From: Candidatus Obscuribacterales bacterium
GTDB taxonomy: Bacteria; Cyanobacteriota; Vampirovibrionia; Obscuribacterales; Obscuribacteraceae
NCBI GenBank assembly: GCA_019747875.1
Contig: JAIEQI010000010.1
Coordinates: 46,131 to 110,130 of the forward strand
Direction: 5' to 3'
Length of the DNA stretch: 64,000 bases
Part shown: in pieces, positions 1-8,259 of the stretch
Layout of the letters: each line of letters begins with the position of its first letter
Numbering within the stretch: the stretch's first letter is position 1
Notes under the pieces: generated by a model
Databases searched by the model: none
Told to the model about the DNA's origin: nothing
What the model saw: only the letters and a program-made list of their open reading frames with translations
Program-made: the position numbers and the translations under genes

Positions 1-1
1 G

Positions 2-76
2 GAAAATAGAGAAGCTGTCGCTCAGCAGACGCCCGGAGCGGCTAAGAAAGACTCCGCAATCAAATCAGGTTCTTAA
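2..76 (+). CDS. C-terminal end of an upstream gene (partial)
   Basis: The first 75 bases are open in one frame and end with TAA directly against the ATG of the rhodanese gene. The 24 visible residues (ending KKDSAIKSGS) are hydrophilic, like a disordered protein tail. The direct TAA-ATG junction suggests that this gene and the rhodanese gene are co-transcribed. The fragment is too short to assign a family. Confidence 0.5.
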   Translation, partial: ENREAVAQQTPGAAKKDSAIKSGS

Positions 77-445
77 ATGAAACACTCAGAAGCATTCGTG
101 AAGCTTGTTGACGACGCCAAGACCCGCGTTCAGGAAATAACACCAGAGGAGGTTCTTGAAAAGCAAAAGAAGGGCGAACGATTCCACTTTGTTGACGTAC
201 GAGAAGACCGCGAATGGAACGAAGGTCGCGCTCAAGGAGCCATGCACATGGGGCGAGGGGTTATCGAACGCGATGTGGAAAAGAACATTCCCAACAAATC
301 GGACCTGCTTATACTCTATTGCGGCGGTGGCTTCAGATCCGCATTAGCAGCCGACAACATCCAAAAGATGGGCTATACCAACGTGCTCTCTATGGCAGGT
401 GGTATGCGCCTTTGGCGCGAACTCAATTATCCAGAAGAGAAGTAA
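77..445 (+). CDS. Rhodanese-domain protein
   Basis: A single rhodanese (sulfurtransferase) domain of 122 residues, the usual size of a stand-alone cytoplasmic rhodanese. The domain opens with the typical FVDVREDREW segment (about residues 38-47) and has an active-site loop C82-GGGFRS following LILY. The Cys would carry the persulfide. There is no signal peptide, so it is probably cytosolic. The ATG follows the preceding stop codon directly, with CAGG upstream as a weak ribosome site. The physiological sulfur donor and acceptor cannot be told from sequence; some single-domain rhodaneses act in sulfur trafficking or detoxification. Confidence 0.9.
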   Translation: MKHSEAFVKLVDDAKTRVQEITPEEVLEKQKKGERFHFVDVREDREWNEGRAQGAMHMGRGVIERDVEKNIPNKSDLLILYCGGGFRSALAADNIQKMGYTNVLSMAGGMRLWRELNYPEEK

Positions 446-498
446 TCGAAGCGCATCGGCAGTTAAGCCCCAGGCGCAGGTCTAATACTTCTAGCTAT

Positions 499-663
499 TT
501 AGTAGTTATTCTCAGAAAGATAAGCCGTTTTCACCAGCTTGTATGCGATATAGCCGTAGATCAAACAAATTAATAGAACAATGAATTCCGGCTGTTTGAG
601 CAAGCCTTTCAAGAATGGCTTACACATAAAATCGACCCAGAAAATACCGAGCCCCGTACCCAT
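499..663 (-). CDS. Small membrane protein, unknown function
   Basis: A 54-residue protein with one or two hydrophobic stretches: an amphipathic N-terminus with MGTGLGIFWVDF, and a clear membrane segment around PEFIVLLICLIYGYIAYKLV. The reading frame extends upstream to a GTG, but the ATG at 663 is preceded by GGAGG with a 9-base gap, so I chose this start. It is encoded opposite to its neighbours. I do not recognise a family. An overlapping plus-strand frame (581-811) is the less likely reading because it lacks a ribosome site and a coherent hydrophobic pattern. Confidence 0.45.
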   Translation of the reverse strand: MGTGLGIFWVDFMCKPFLKGLLKQPEFIVLLICLIYGYIAYKLVKTAYLSENNY

Positions 664-783
664 ATCTCTCTTGGCCTCCGTGCATGCGCACACTTTCAGA
701 GCAACCGTAAATAGTATTGCTGGGAAGATTAAAAGACAATTCTTGAAAACGCGATTTTATCTTTCTGCTTTGCAAGCCGAGCA

Positions 784-812
784 AATTATTCTCTATCTGG
801 ATAACCTATAAT
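784..812 (+). promoter_or_regulatory. Candidate promoter for the NCS1 permease gene
   Basis: A perfect TATAAT lies at 807-812, about 40 bases upstream of the permease start. The -35 region is poor (no TTGACA-like hexamer at 16-18 bases). The call therefore rests on the -10 match and its position only. Confidence 0.3.
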
Positions 813-857
813 CGTCCTGCGCAGACGGCGTTCGGCTGTTGTATCCGGAGGAATCTG

Positions 858-2417
858 ATGAGTGGGACCGACGAATCACTTGGAAACGCACCGGATAGTG
901 GCGGTGGCACAAACGAATCGACAGTCGGCAGCTCTCACTCAAAACCGGCCGAAACTCACCACGCTGATGGTCGCGTAGAACTCTCAGGTGATCTGACTGA
1001 ACTGGAAAGCAGCGACCTCTACAACCACGATCTGGCCCCACTCACACTCGATCGTCGCAACTGGAATACCTACAATTTCGCGGCTCTCTGGGCAGCAATG
1101 TCCGCCTGTATTCCGACCTATTTGCTCTCATCAGGGCTGATCGCCAAGGGAATGAACTGGTGGCAGGCGCTCCTAACCATTCTTCTAGGCAATACGATCG
1201 TTCTTTTGCCGATTCTCGCAAACTCCCATCCAGGTACTAAATACGGCATTCCATTCCCCGTTTTTGCAAGGGCAAGTTATGGAACACTGGGGTCAAACCT
1301 GCCGGCACTAATGCGTGCTGTCGTTGCCTGCGGCTGGTTTGGCATTCAATGCTGGATCGGAGGACATGCTCTCTTCGTTTTCTTCCAAAATCTAATTCCA
1401 GGATACGAAGGGATGCTGGGCGAGAAGATCGGCGGCTATGCGCCTACAGAGTGGATTTCCTTCCTCATTTTTTGGGGATTGAACATGCTCATCATATATA
1501 AAGGTATGGACCTGCTAAAGAAGGTGCAGGGTGTCGCTGCTCCATTCGTAATTATAATGACGGCATTGCTTTGCGCTTGGGCAATCAACGCTGCGCATGG
1601 ATTCGGCGATCTGATCCAAAAAGAAGGCAAGTTCACTAGCCTCGATACGTTTCTGCCAATCTTCTTTCCATCCCTTACAGCGATGATTGGGTTCTGGGCA
1701 ACGCTCTCACTCAACATGCCGGACTTCACTCGCTTTGGGCGCAGCCAAAAAGAACAAACGATTGGGCAATCCATAGCTTTGCCAGTTGCAATGGCGGTTT
1801 TCTCAGCAATGTCCGTGCTCATAACATCGGCAGCCACAGTGGTTTATCCCAACGTAGCACCAGAAGTATTGTGGGATCCGATCAATTTGATAAGCAAATT
1901 CGAGAATCCACTGGTGGTGGCAGTTGCGATGTTCACAGTGGCTGTCGCTACACTGTCGGTAAATATAGCAGCCAACGTAGTCTCACCAGCAAACGACTTT
2001 GCCAACGCATTTCCAAAATATATAAACTTTCAGAAGGGCGGCTTAATAACAGGGATTGCAGGTATCGTTATGCAACCATGGAAGCTTGTAGCTGATCCCA
2101 ACGGATACATTTTTCAGTGGTTGCTCGGCTACTCAGGCGGGCTCGGCTCAATAGCAGGCGTTATGATCGTTGATTATTGGCTCATCCGCAAGACCAAACT
2201 TGATCTGGCGGACCTCTATCTGCCGTCGGGATCCTACACCTACACGGGTGGCTGGAACATGAAAGCCGTGATCGCCACCGTACTAGGCTGCGTAGCCGCA
2301 TGGATCGGATTAATTGTGCCCCAGTTGCGACACCTCTATGACTACGCATGGTTCATGGGGCTCGGCGTAGCAGGTCTCACCTACTACCTGATGATGTCCA
2401 CCAGCAAACCTAAGTAG
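858..2417 (+). CDS. NCS1-family nucleobase/allantoin/hydantoin:cation symporter
   Basis: A 519-residue inner-membrane permease with about 12 hydrophobic segments after a polar, Ser/Gly/Glu-rich N-terminal tail of about 70 residues. The NCS1 family (cytosine, uracil, allantoin, hydantoin transporters) is indicated by NWWQALLTILLGN, the LSLNMPDFTRFGRSQKEQ block (cf. the conserved SLN-PDF-R of Mhp1-like transporters) and the C-terminal IVDYWLIRKTKLDLADLY. The start is set by a strong GGAGG eight bases or so before the ATG. The substrate cannot be fixed; no purine or hydantoin catabolic gene is adjacent. The next gene is convergent, two bases away. Confidence 0.93.
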   Translation: MSGTDESLGNAPDSGGGTNESTVGSSHSKPAETHHADGRVELSGDLTELESSDLYNHDLAPLTLDRRNWNTYNFAALWAAMSACIPTYLLSSGLIAKGMNWWQALLTILLGNTIVLLPILANSHPGTKYGIPFPVFARASYGTLGSNLPALMRAVVACGWFGIQCWIGGHALFVFFQNLIPGYEGMLGEKIGGYAPTEWISFLIFWGLNMLIIYKGMDLLKKVQGVAAPFVIIMTALLCAWAINAAHGFGDLIQKEGKFTSLDTFLPIFFPSLTAMIGFWATLSLNMPDFTRFGRSQKEQTIGQSIALPVAMAVFSAMSVLITSAATVVYPNVAPEVLWDPINLISKFENPLVVAVAMFTVAVATLSVNIAANVVSPANDFANAFPKYINFQKGGLITGIAGIVMQPWKLVADPNGYIFQWLLGYSGGLGSIAGVMIVDYWLIRKTKLDLADLYLPSGSYTYTGGWNMKAVIATVLGCVAAWIGLIVPQLRHLYDYAWFMGLGVAGLTYYLMMSTSKPK

Positions 2418-2419
2418 CC

Positions 2420-3334
2420 TTATTCGTCGCTTGAATCCAGGTGCGAACGCACGTCAGCAGCGGCCTTTTCACTTTGTTGGGCGATATCTGGATGGTTGTC
2501 CAGTTCAGCCATTCGCCCGTAACCTTCAAACGCTTTAGCGATTGATTCGGAGTAGATTGGTCTACCTACCTGCGATGATACTTGTTGAGCCATACTTATA
2601 ACGGAAAAATATGCTTGTGCTGCCGCCGCAAATTCCTTGTTTCGTTCCAGCTCCATAGCTTCAGAAACCTTCTCTTTTGCGAAGCTTTTTACTTCCAGGG
2701 ACTTCTTAGCGAACTCAAGCACAGTGATGCTTTCAGTTTGCTGAGGCGCTGTCCTCGTCACAGTCTGACTCTCCATCATGCTGGGTCCGGAGCTTGGGCT
2801 GTCTTGTGCTAACGGTGGATTCGAAGCAACGTTGGAAGAACCTCCAGCATCGCCCTGTGGAACAGGAACCGTATTGGAATCAGCATCAACAACGAAGCTC
2901 GAATCGTCGCCATCCTTCGCTGTTTTGAACTTCTTACTGACGTTCTTTATGTTCTTGCTCGATCCTTTTATCACCTCGAAAGCACCAAGTCCAATGGCTC
3001 CGAAAACAACTGCAGCCACGCACCAAACGAGAATGCGAGCCTGAGCCATACTCATGCCCTTTTTCCTAGGAGCGGCACTTGTGAGACCGTCCATTTGGGC
3101 TTTTTCTTCCTGCTGATTGTGCTTGGCCCTGATATGCTTCGCTCGAGCCTCCATATTAACCGCATCCAAATGTCTAATATTGTTTTGTCGAAGCAGCTTG
3201 GCGTATGAATCCAGAATCTTCGCAACCACTGGGTGATCCGGCCCCATGGCTTGCTCCATGTTGCGCAAAGACTTGTCCATTTCTTCAATAATACGAGCGG
3301 TCTTTTCGTCGATTTTTACTTTGTCATTATCCAT
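2420..3334 (-). CDS. Membrane-anchored protein with TPR-like N-terminus, unknown function
   Basis: 304 residues. The N-terminal 60 residues contain a kinesin-light-chain-type TPR signature (MGPDHPVVAKILDSYAKLLR). Then follows a charged helix, one membrane segment (about residues 100-122, ILVWCVAAVVFGAIGLGAF), a Ser/Pro/Gln-rich linker, and a C-terminal helical part with another possible TPR (residues 230-290). The topology suggests a cytosolic N-terminus and an exported C-terminus. No enzyme motif is visible. Similar TPR signatures recur in the larger TPR proteins of this window, suggesting a lineage-specific protein style. Confidence 0.75.
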   Translation of the reverse strand: MDNDKVKIDEKTARIIEEMDKSLRNMEQAMGPDHPVVAKILDSYAKLLRQNNIRHLDAVNMEARAKHIRAKHNQQEEKAQMDGLTSAAPRKKGMSMAQARILVWCVAAVVFGAIGLGAFEVIKGSSKNIKNVSKKFKTAKDGDDSSFVVDADSNTVPVPQGDAGGSSNVASNPPLAQDSPSSGPSMMESQTVTRTAPQQTESITVLEFAKKSLEVKSFAKEKVSEAMELERNKEFAAAAQAYFSVISMAQQVSSQVGRPIYSESIAKAFEGYGRMAELDNHPDIAQQSEKAAADVRSHLDSSDE

Positions 3335-3594
3335 TATGTTGACCGCGGGAAACGGGGGCTACTTGTATATTACCCGGCCGGGCGCCCTCGATATACTTCT
3401 AGGGAAAGCATATCAAAATATTCACGCGGGGAACAAACACCCCCTCCTCCCGTCAAAAAAGCACAGAAAGAAAAACAAGCCGATCGGAATGAAAATACTA
3501 CCGATTCTGGCACTGATGTTCCCCTTATTAAAGACTGAGTTTGTTGGACGCCCTCGACGGGTCGCCCTGCAGGTTCTGAGCGGAGATTGGAAAA

Positions 3595-3777
3595 ATGTTT
3601 GACGTTTCCCATGAAAATTCAAAGAAACTCGTTCTGATGTCGGATTACAAATCAGAGCAAAAGGTAGACTTGAAGGACGAAAAGAAAGCAACGAAACCGA
3701 ACGCAGTGTGCGAGGGTGGTGTTTGTCGCTTGGAATGGAAACCAACTCGCCCATCAAATGGCGCCAATGCTGCTTAA
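3595..3777 (+). CDS. Small Cys-containing protein, unknown function
   Basis: A 60-residue hydrophilic protein, Lys/Asp-rich in the middle, with a compact C-terminal motif NAVCEGGVCRLEWKPTRP carrying a CxxxxC pair. A purine-rich GGAGATTGG precedes the ATG by a few bases. The patterned Cys pair followed by an aromatic/Pro stretch does not look like random translation, so I consider it a real small gene. Function is unknown; a metal- or thiol-linked role is possible but unsupported. Confidence 0.55.
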   Translation: MFDVSHENSKKLVLMSDYKSEQKVDLKDEKKATKPNAVCEGGVCRLEWKPTRPSNGANAA

Positions 3778-3803
3778 GAATCGGGCGAATCGCTCTTGAA
3801 GAT

Positions 3804-3921
3804 CGAAGCCGGCAAGATGCCGGCGCTCCCGGGATCGAACCGAATTCAGAGAGAGAATCGCTCTAATTAGAAGCAGGCAAGATGCCGGCGCTCCCGGGAT
3901 CGAACCCAATTCATAGAGAAC
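3804..3921. repeat. Two tandem copies of dispersed palindromic repeat, type A
   Basis: Two units about 66 bases apart, each holding a 7-bp stem/3-nt loop palindrome (GCCGGCA-AGA-TGCCGGC at 3808-3824; 3873-3889 with one mismatch) followed by GCTCCCGGGATCGAAC and an AATTCA-AGAGA tail. A third copy of the core lies at 42069-42104, inside a coding region. The array sits between the small Cys protein and the convergent beta-helix gene, so it may also end transcripts. Confidence 0.85.
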
Positions 3922-5454
3922 CTAGTTCAAAACGCTCATAAGTTCCGCTGGCAGTCGAACAATCTGACTACGTTTGGCAACGTTCTGATTGTCCTTTACA
4001 ACGACATTAGCGCCAACATTTCCTCTTTCAATGCTGCTGTTGCCAACTACCAAATTATTATTCATCACGCTGTTATTAACGTTACCTATGTATCCGAGCT
4101 TGAGCCAAGCAAGACCACTTGATTCAAATATGTTGCCGTGTACGCGAACATCACTAGAATTGAAGCGTTTGTGTTCACTCCCAACCTCGATACCGAAATC
4201 AGAGTCACGAACATAGTTGCCATAAATCTCAAGATCGCGCCCGGCATCTGAATAAATCCCTGCCGCACTAGGCCCGCCGTAGTCGGGATTTCCCACGGTC
4301 GTAATACGATCGGCGAAATTGTAGGCAATCTTTCCTCCGCGTGGACCGTCAGTGCCATGCCCTTCTCCATTGATTACATCAATAAACAAATTGCTGAGCT
4401 TGTAGCCCGAATTACCAATGATTTGAAAGTCAGAAACATTGCCATTGATTGGCATTGCCTCAATCTCCCCGCGTAGCCGCAGGTCATGAAGACGATTCGA
4501 AATTATCCTGACATTGCTAATTGGTACCGATCCAACGCCGTACACCCCAATACCTTCTGCCGCCCTGGCGCTGTGGATATTGTTACCTGCAACGGTTATG
4601 TTTGCTATGTTTTGCCCTTTGACAAGGACTGCACTATCACTTCCATCAAAGTTTCGAATTTCAAAGTTCTTAATCGCAACATCATGCACATTACTGCCAA
4701 TGGAAAAAGGAGCACTGCCTCTGCCTGTGGTGCGTCTACTATTATCAATTACCGCAGGATTAGTTGGATCGGTTTTAATCACAATGCCTGATTTCAGCGC
4801 CACACGCTCCTGGTAGACGCCCGCCATGACATTAATGACGCTATTTGCAGGAGCTTTGTCCACGGCTTCCTGGATGCTGCCATAGATGTTGGCGCCCTCA
4901 GGGATTCTTGTATCTTTCCTGGTTTTTGAAACATAAATCTGCGGACGGAGCTTCTCCGCTTGCTCCTCGGCATCAAGTGTGGACATTCCGTATTGCTCAA
5001 ACTTTTTGGCAATCGGTGGCAAATTCTCAGCTGGTAAATTATTTAGCAGCGATTGCACAACTGCATTATCGATTGGTTCAAAACCAGTACGCCCAGCACC
5101 GTCCTTAGCAACTTTGCCTACTTCCGCTTCGGGAGGAGTTGGTTCAGCCGGCTTCTTGAGAGTAGTCCCGTCGGGACTATGAGGAGCCGCATCGGGATTA
5201 CGAGCAAGAGCGTCCTTCCAGACCAACCAGACGTCTGGCAATATTTTTTGGAGGTCCACTTCAGGGACCAGTCTATCCCGACCGATACTCTGCGCTTCCG
5301 TTGAAGCTCCAACTTGCACAGATTCGCCTGTTGACGCTCCTTTGAAATCGCCCACGAGATCGAGCATATTCAGTGCCGGATCATCAAAACGATTCTGCCT
5401 TGCTTCTGGCTTTGTGCTATTTAGTTGAGACTGTTGATCAAAGCTATTGGAGCC
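3922..5454 (-). CDS. Right-handed parallel beta-helix repeat protein
   Basis: About 510 residues. The N-terminal third is low-complexity and polar. The rest begins with IYGSIQEAVDKAPANSVINV, the typical opening of pectate-lyase-like/NosD beta-helix domains, followed by many short Asn/Gly/Ile-rich coils (for example VRIISNRLHDLRL, LEIYGNYVRDSD, VRVHGNIFESSG). Such folds bind or cleave polysaccharides, but no catalytic residues are evident. The open frame extends to a TTG at 5574 and would add a hydrophobic segment. I prefer the ATG at 5454 because AGGTGA precedes it; if the longer start is used, the protein would be exported or membrane-anchored. Confidence 0.8.
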   Translation of the reverse strand, partial: GSNSFDQQSQLNSTKPEARQNRFDDPALNMLDLVGDFKGASTGESVQVGASTEAQSIGRDRLVPEVDLQKILPDVWLVWKDALARNPDAAPHSPDGTTLKKPAEPTPPEAEVGKVAKDGAGRTGFEPIDNAVVQSLLNNLPAENLPPIAKKFEQYGMSTLDAEEQAEKLRPQIYVSKTRKDTRIPEGANIYGSIQEAVDKAPANSVINVMAGVYQERVALKSGIVIKTDPTNPAVIDNSRRTTGRGSAPFSIGSNVHDVAIKNFEIRNFDGSDSAVLVKGQNIANITVAGNNIHSARAAEGIGVYGVGSVPISNVRIISNRLHDLRLRGEIEAMPINGNVSDFQIIGNSGYKLSNLFIDVINGEGHGTDGPRGGKIAYNFADRITTVGNPDYGGPSAAGIYSDAGRDLEIYGNYVRDSDFGIEVGSEHKRFNSSDVRVHGNIFESSGLAWLKLGYIGNVNNSVMNNNLVVGNSSIERGNVGANVVVKDNQNVAKRSQIVRLPAELMSVLN

Positions 5455-5692
5455 CATTAAGAAGGTCACCTGAGCGTGAATTAGTAAGTGAAGCAGCGAA
5501 TAAATGAATAACGAACACATAAGCTTATTGCTGACGATAGGAGATAGAAGCACCATTGTCAATGCGAAAAGCAACAGAAAATAGAATGCTTGGGAAGCTC
5601 ACGAACAGCTCACGTTGGCATGGGCCGAATATTCTTACAGTGGAGTTTCTCTGATCCGGATTGGCTACGAATTATTTACTGCTGTAATCGCT

Positions 5693-7096
5693 CTATTTTT
5701 TTGTCCAGACACCGATCAACCCATTACTACAAAGGGTTCCCGCGCGCAGTCCCGCGTTCCATACGACCCTTCCATTCTCGTCAATATACAAGTTATGGTT
5801 GTCATCTGTACTAACGCGAGAAATGCCCTCGTGAAAGTCTTCAGCATTTTCAAACTGCGGTGCAATTTTCCAGACTCCACTTTTATTGATGTATCCGTAC
5901 TTACCGTCCACACAGCGGACTCGAGCAAGACCGCAGTAGAAATCTCCCGTAAAGGCATTCAGGTCCTTGCAAACATTGAGTTTGAACGCAGGGCTTCCCT
6001 TTCGATCAATGAAACTGATCGAAGTTGATAAAGGTCCGCCTGTACCGCCACTCCACTTGACACGTTGGCGACACAACCCATCGTGAAAGCTAGCTGGATA
6101 TGTCTCCGGCTGCACAGGAAGCCGAATCACCATATTGCCTTTAGTGTCTATGAAACCGGCTTGCTTGCCTCGTCTCACATAGGCCAATCCTTCGCTAAAG
6201 GGAAGAGCATCATCGAGATTTGAAGCAAGCCAGGTCCCATTCTTAGTCAGAAATCCATACTTGCCCTTGAACTTGATCAATGCCAGTCCATTTGAGAATG
6301 AAGAGCCCATGCATTCACGCTCTAGACCGGACTGTTCCTCAACTTTGGCCATTGGGTAAGGAAAATCATCCAATCTAGGCTTAGGTTCAATGACCTCCAT
6401 GTCGTCGGACAAGTTCAGAACGGTCTTACCAGTCCTATCGATATACGAGTATTGAGCCGCTTCAGGGTAGATCTGGAACGGATAGCTGCTTCCCCCGCTC
6501 TTAATAAGATCGCTGCGCACAAGAGCGAGCCCGTCAGAAAATTTGAAGCATTCACCGGAACTGCGCAATTCAAAGTCCGACAAGCGTTGCACCTTAGGAG
6601 AAATGACATACTTTCCCGAAGAATCAATATAGCCGAATCTTACAAACGTGGAAGCGGGCTCATCCTTGCTAGGTAGGAACGGCTTTGCTGCTAGTCCCTC
6701 AGAGAAATCGCGTACTGATTCGAACCTCAAAGCGCTAGTCGGAGCAATTGCCCAATTTCCTTGCTTGTCGATGAACCCTTCCATGATTTCGCCGCTGCTC
6801 TCCACGAATCTGAATCTAGCCAGACCATCGTGGAAAGCTGATACAGACTCGCATTTGCGAGAAGGAATGACAGTCTTACCCTGTTTGTCGATGAACTTCA
6901 CTTTGTCGAGTGCAAGAAATTCCTTACTGATTGCGGCGGCATCGTATTTGGTATCAGCCGCCATGACAGCAGAAGAATCCACTACCGGAATAAATGAACA
7001 AAGCAAAAGGGCAAGCCGAACGCAAAGAACGGGACTTTCGACCGAGCCAGCCCCCCACTCAAACAAGCGCCTGCCGAACTTAGTCCTGATATTCAA
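5693..7096 (-). CDS. Secreted WG-repeat protein
   Basis: 467 residues: a signal-peptide-like hydrophobic segment (about residues 20-47, ending SSAVMAAD), then roughly eight to ten WG/KWG repeats of the type FIDKQGKTVIP...F.DGLA.VR and YINKSGVWKIAPQFENAEDFHEGIS. WG repeats fold into short beta units in secreted or surface proteins of uncertain binding role. The start is a TTG with AGG six bases upstream, and it lies 11 bases after the stop of the acyltransferase gene, so the two are probably one transcript. Without the TTG no start would precede the signal segment. Confidence 0.88.
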   Translation of the reverse strand: MNIRTKFGRRLFEWGAGSVESPVLCVRLALLLCSFIPVVDSSAVMAADTKYDAAAISKEFLALDKVKFIDKQGKTVIPSRKCESVSAFHDGLARFRFVESSGEIMEGFIDKQGNWAIAPTSALRFESVRDFSEGLAAKPFLPSKDEPASTFVRFGYIDSSGKYVISPKVQRLSDFELRSSGECFKFSDGLALVRSDLIKSGGSSYPFQIYPEAAQYSYIDRTGKTVLNLSDDMEVIEPKPRLDDFPYPMAKVEEQSGLERECMGSSFSNGLALIKFKGKYGFLTKNGTWLASNLDDALPFSEGLAYVRRGKQAGFIDTKGNMVIRLPVQPETYPASFHDGLCRQRVKWSGGTGGPLSTSISFIDRKGSPAFKLNVCKDLNAFTGDFYCGLARVRCVDGKYGYINKSGVWKIAPQFENAEDFHEGISRVSTDDNHNLYIDENGRVVWNAGLRAGTLCSNGLIGVWTKK

Positions 7097-7106
7097 CTGG
7101 ACCTAA

Positions 7107-7970
7107 CTAGATTGCTTCGACAGCAAACGGGCGATCAGGATTGGACATTCTCGATGCTAGTTCATGCAGTTCTTCTTGAATGTATTTCTCAAGCCCGCCT
7201 TCCATCAATTTCTGAATATCAGCGAGGAATCTAGCAGCTGGCGCTCCATCGAGCATGCGGTGATCGAAATTCAGCGTCAATGTCATCATCTTTCTGATTT
7301 CTATCTTGCCGTCACGAACAACTGGACGCTGTTCGACTGTGCCAACTCCAAATGTTGAAGTGGTAACACAAGGCGGAATCATTGCTGTCAGTCCGAATTT
7401 GCCAAGACTGCTCAGTCCGAAAGTCGCGCCCATGCATTTGAGTCTTATGCCAGGGTTGCGCAAACCAATCCACAGGATCAAGCGGCGCAGTATCCACGGC
7501 ATCCATGTGAACTTGTTTTGGAGATTAAGCTGCCAAACCTTGTCGAGATCGGCTTCAGCATGAGCCCGAAGCTCCGAAGAAATGTCAGCGATAGACTTTG
7601 TGTCCGGTTCCTCGATTGCACCAAAGAACAATGTGGGCTGGGAGCCGATGAAACGCTCCACAGTGAATCCAGCAACGATATTATTGAACACCACGGTATT
7701 GCCAAAGGGCAGCATCGCCGTTCTCGTATCGGGATGAGCGCGTTGTGCGATAGCAATTGCCTTCAATAAGAGCGCTGTGGCGGTTACGCGAATGCCATTT
7801 TTAGCTAACGTAGCCCTAAGCTCTTCCGCCCAGGTCATATCAATGTCAAGGAAGAGATAGGTCGGAACAACGCCAGCATTGACGATGTTAATAAGGTCCA
7901 GAATATTCCAACGAAGTCTTGGCAGTTTGGAAAACTCAAAGCCCTTTCCGTCTTTCTTGCCCTCTCCCAC
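7107..7970 (-). CDS. 2-oxoacid dehydrogenase acyltransferase (E2) catalytic-domain protein, lacking lipoyl domain
   Basis: 287 residues matching only the C-terminal catalytic domain of dihydrolipoamide acyltransferases (E2). The catalytic signature DHRMLDG is at residues 236-242, with H237 the expected base. Upstream is a LFFGAIEEP segment typical of the fold. A normal E2 has one to three lipoyl domains and an E1/E3-binding domain ahead of this part; none is present and no E1 or E3 gene is nearby. It may act on CoA thioesters or as a scaffold rather than in a standard complex. The GTG start is supported by AGAGGAG about seven bases upstream. Confidence 0.88.
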   Translation of the reverse strand: MGEGKKDGKGFEFSKLPRLRWNILDLINIVNAGVVPTYLFLDIDMTWAEELRATLAKNGIRVTATALLLKAIAIAQRAHPDTRTAMLPFGNTVVFNNIVAGFTVERFIGSQPTLFFGAIEEPDTKSIADISSELRAHAEADLDKVWQLNLQNKFTWMPWILRRLILWIGLRNPGIRLKCMGATFGLSSLGKFGLTAMIPPCVTTSTFGVGTVEQRPVVRDGKIEIRKMMTLTLNFDHRMLDGAPAARFLADIQKLMEGGLEKYIQEELHELASRMSNPDRPFAVEAI

Positions 7971-8259
7971 GACTGCTCTCCTCTGAATTCCTATCCACTA
8001 TAAATTTTGACGGTCCACTTACTGGTTTGCAAGAGGTAGTCTCTTAATTATCCTGACTACTCCGGCACCCAACTGGTTCCAGCTTTCAAGTTCGTTTACG
8101 TGTCGTCTTTCCTATTTTAGCCGGTCTTGGCAATTTAGTGTGAGTGCTCTAATGAACTATGCAAACAAAATACGTCAAAAGGCGGACTGGTCGGGACGTC
8201 AATCGGTAACAGAGCCGCGATACTCAGAAATGAATGAGAATAGCGGCCCTTAAGCACAA

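Noticed and set aside
793..1041. Minus-strand frame across the start of the NCS1 gene
   Set aside because: It lies opposite a well-supported start with GGAGG and gives an Arg-rich, unpatterned translation.
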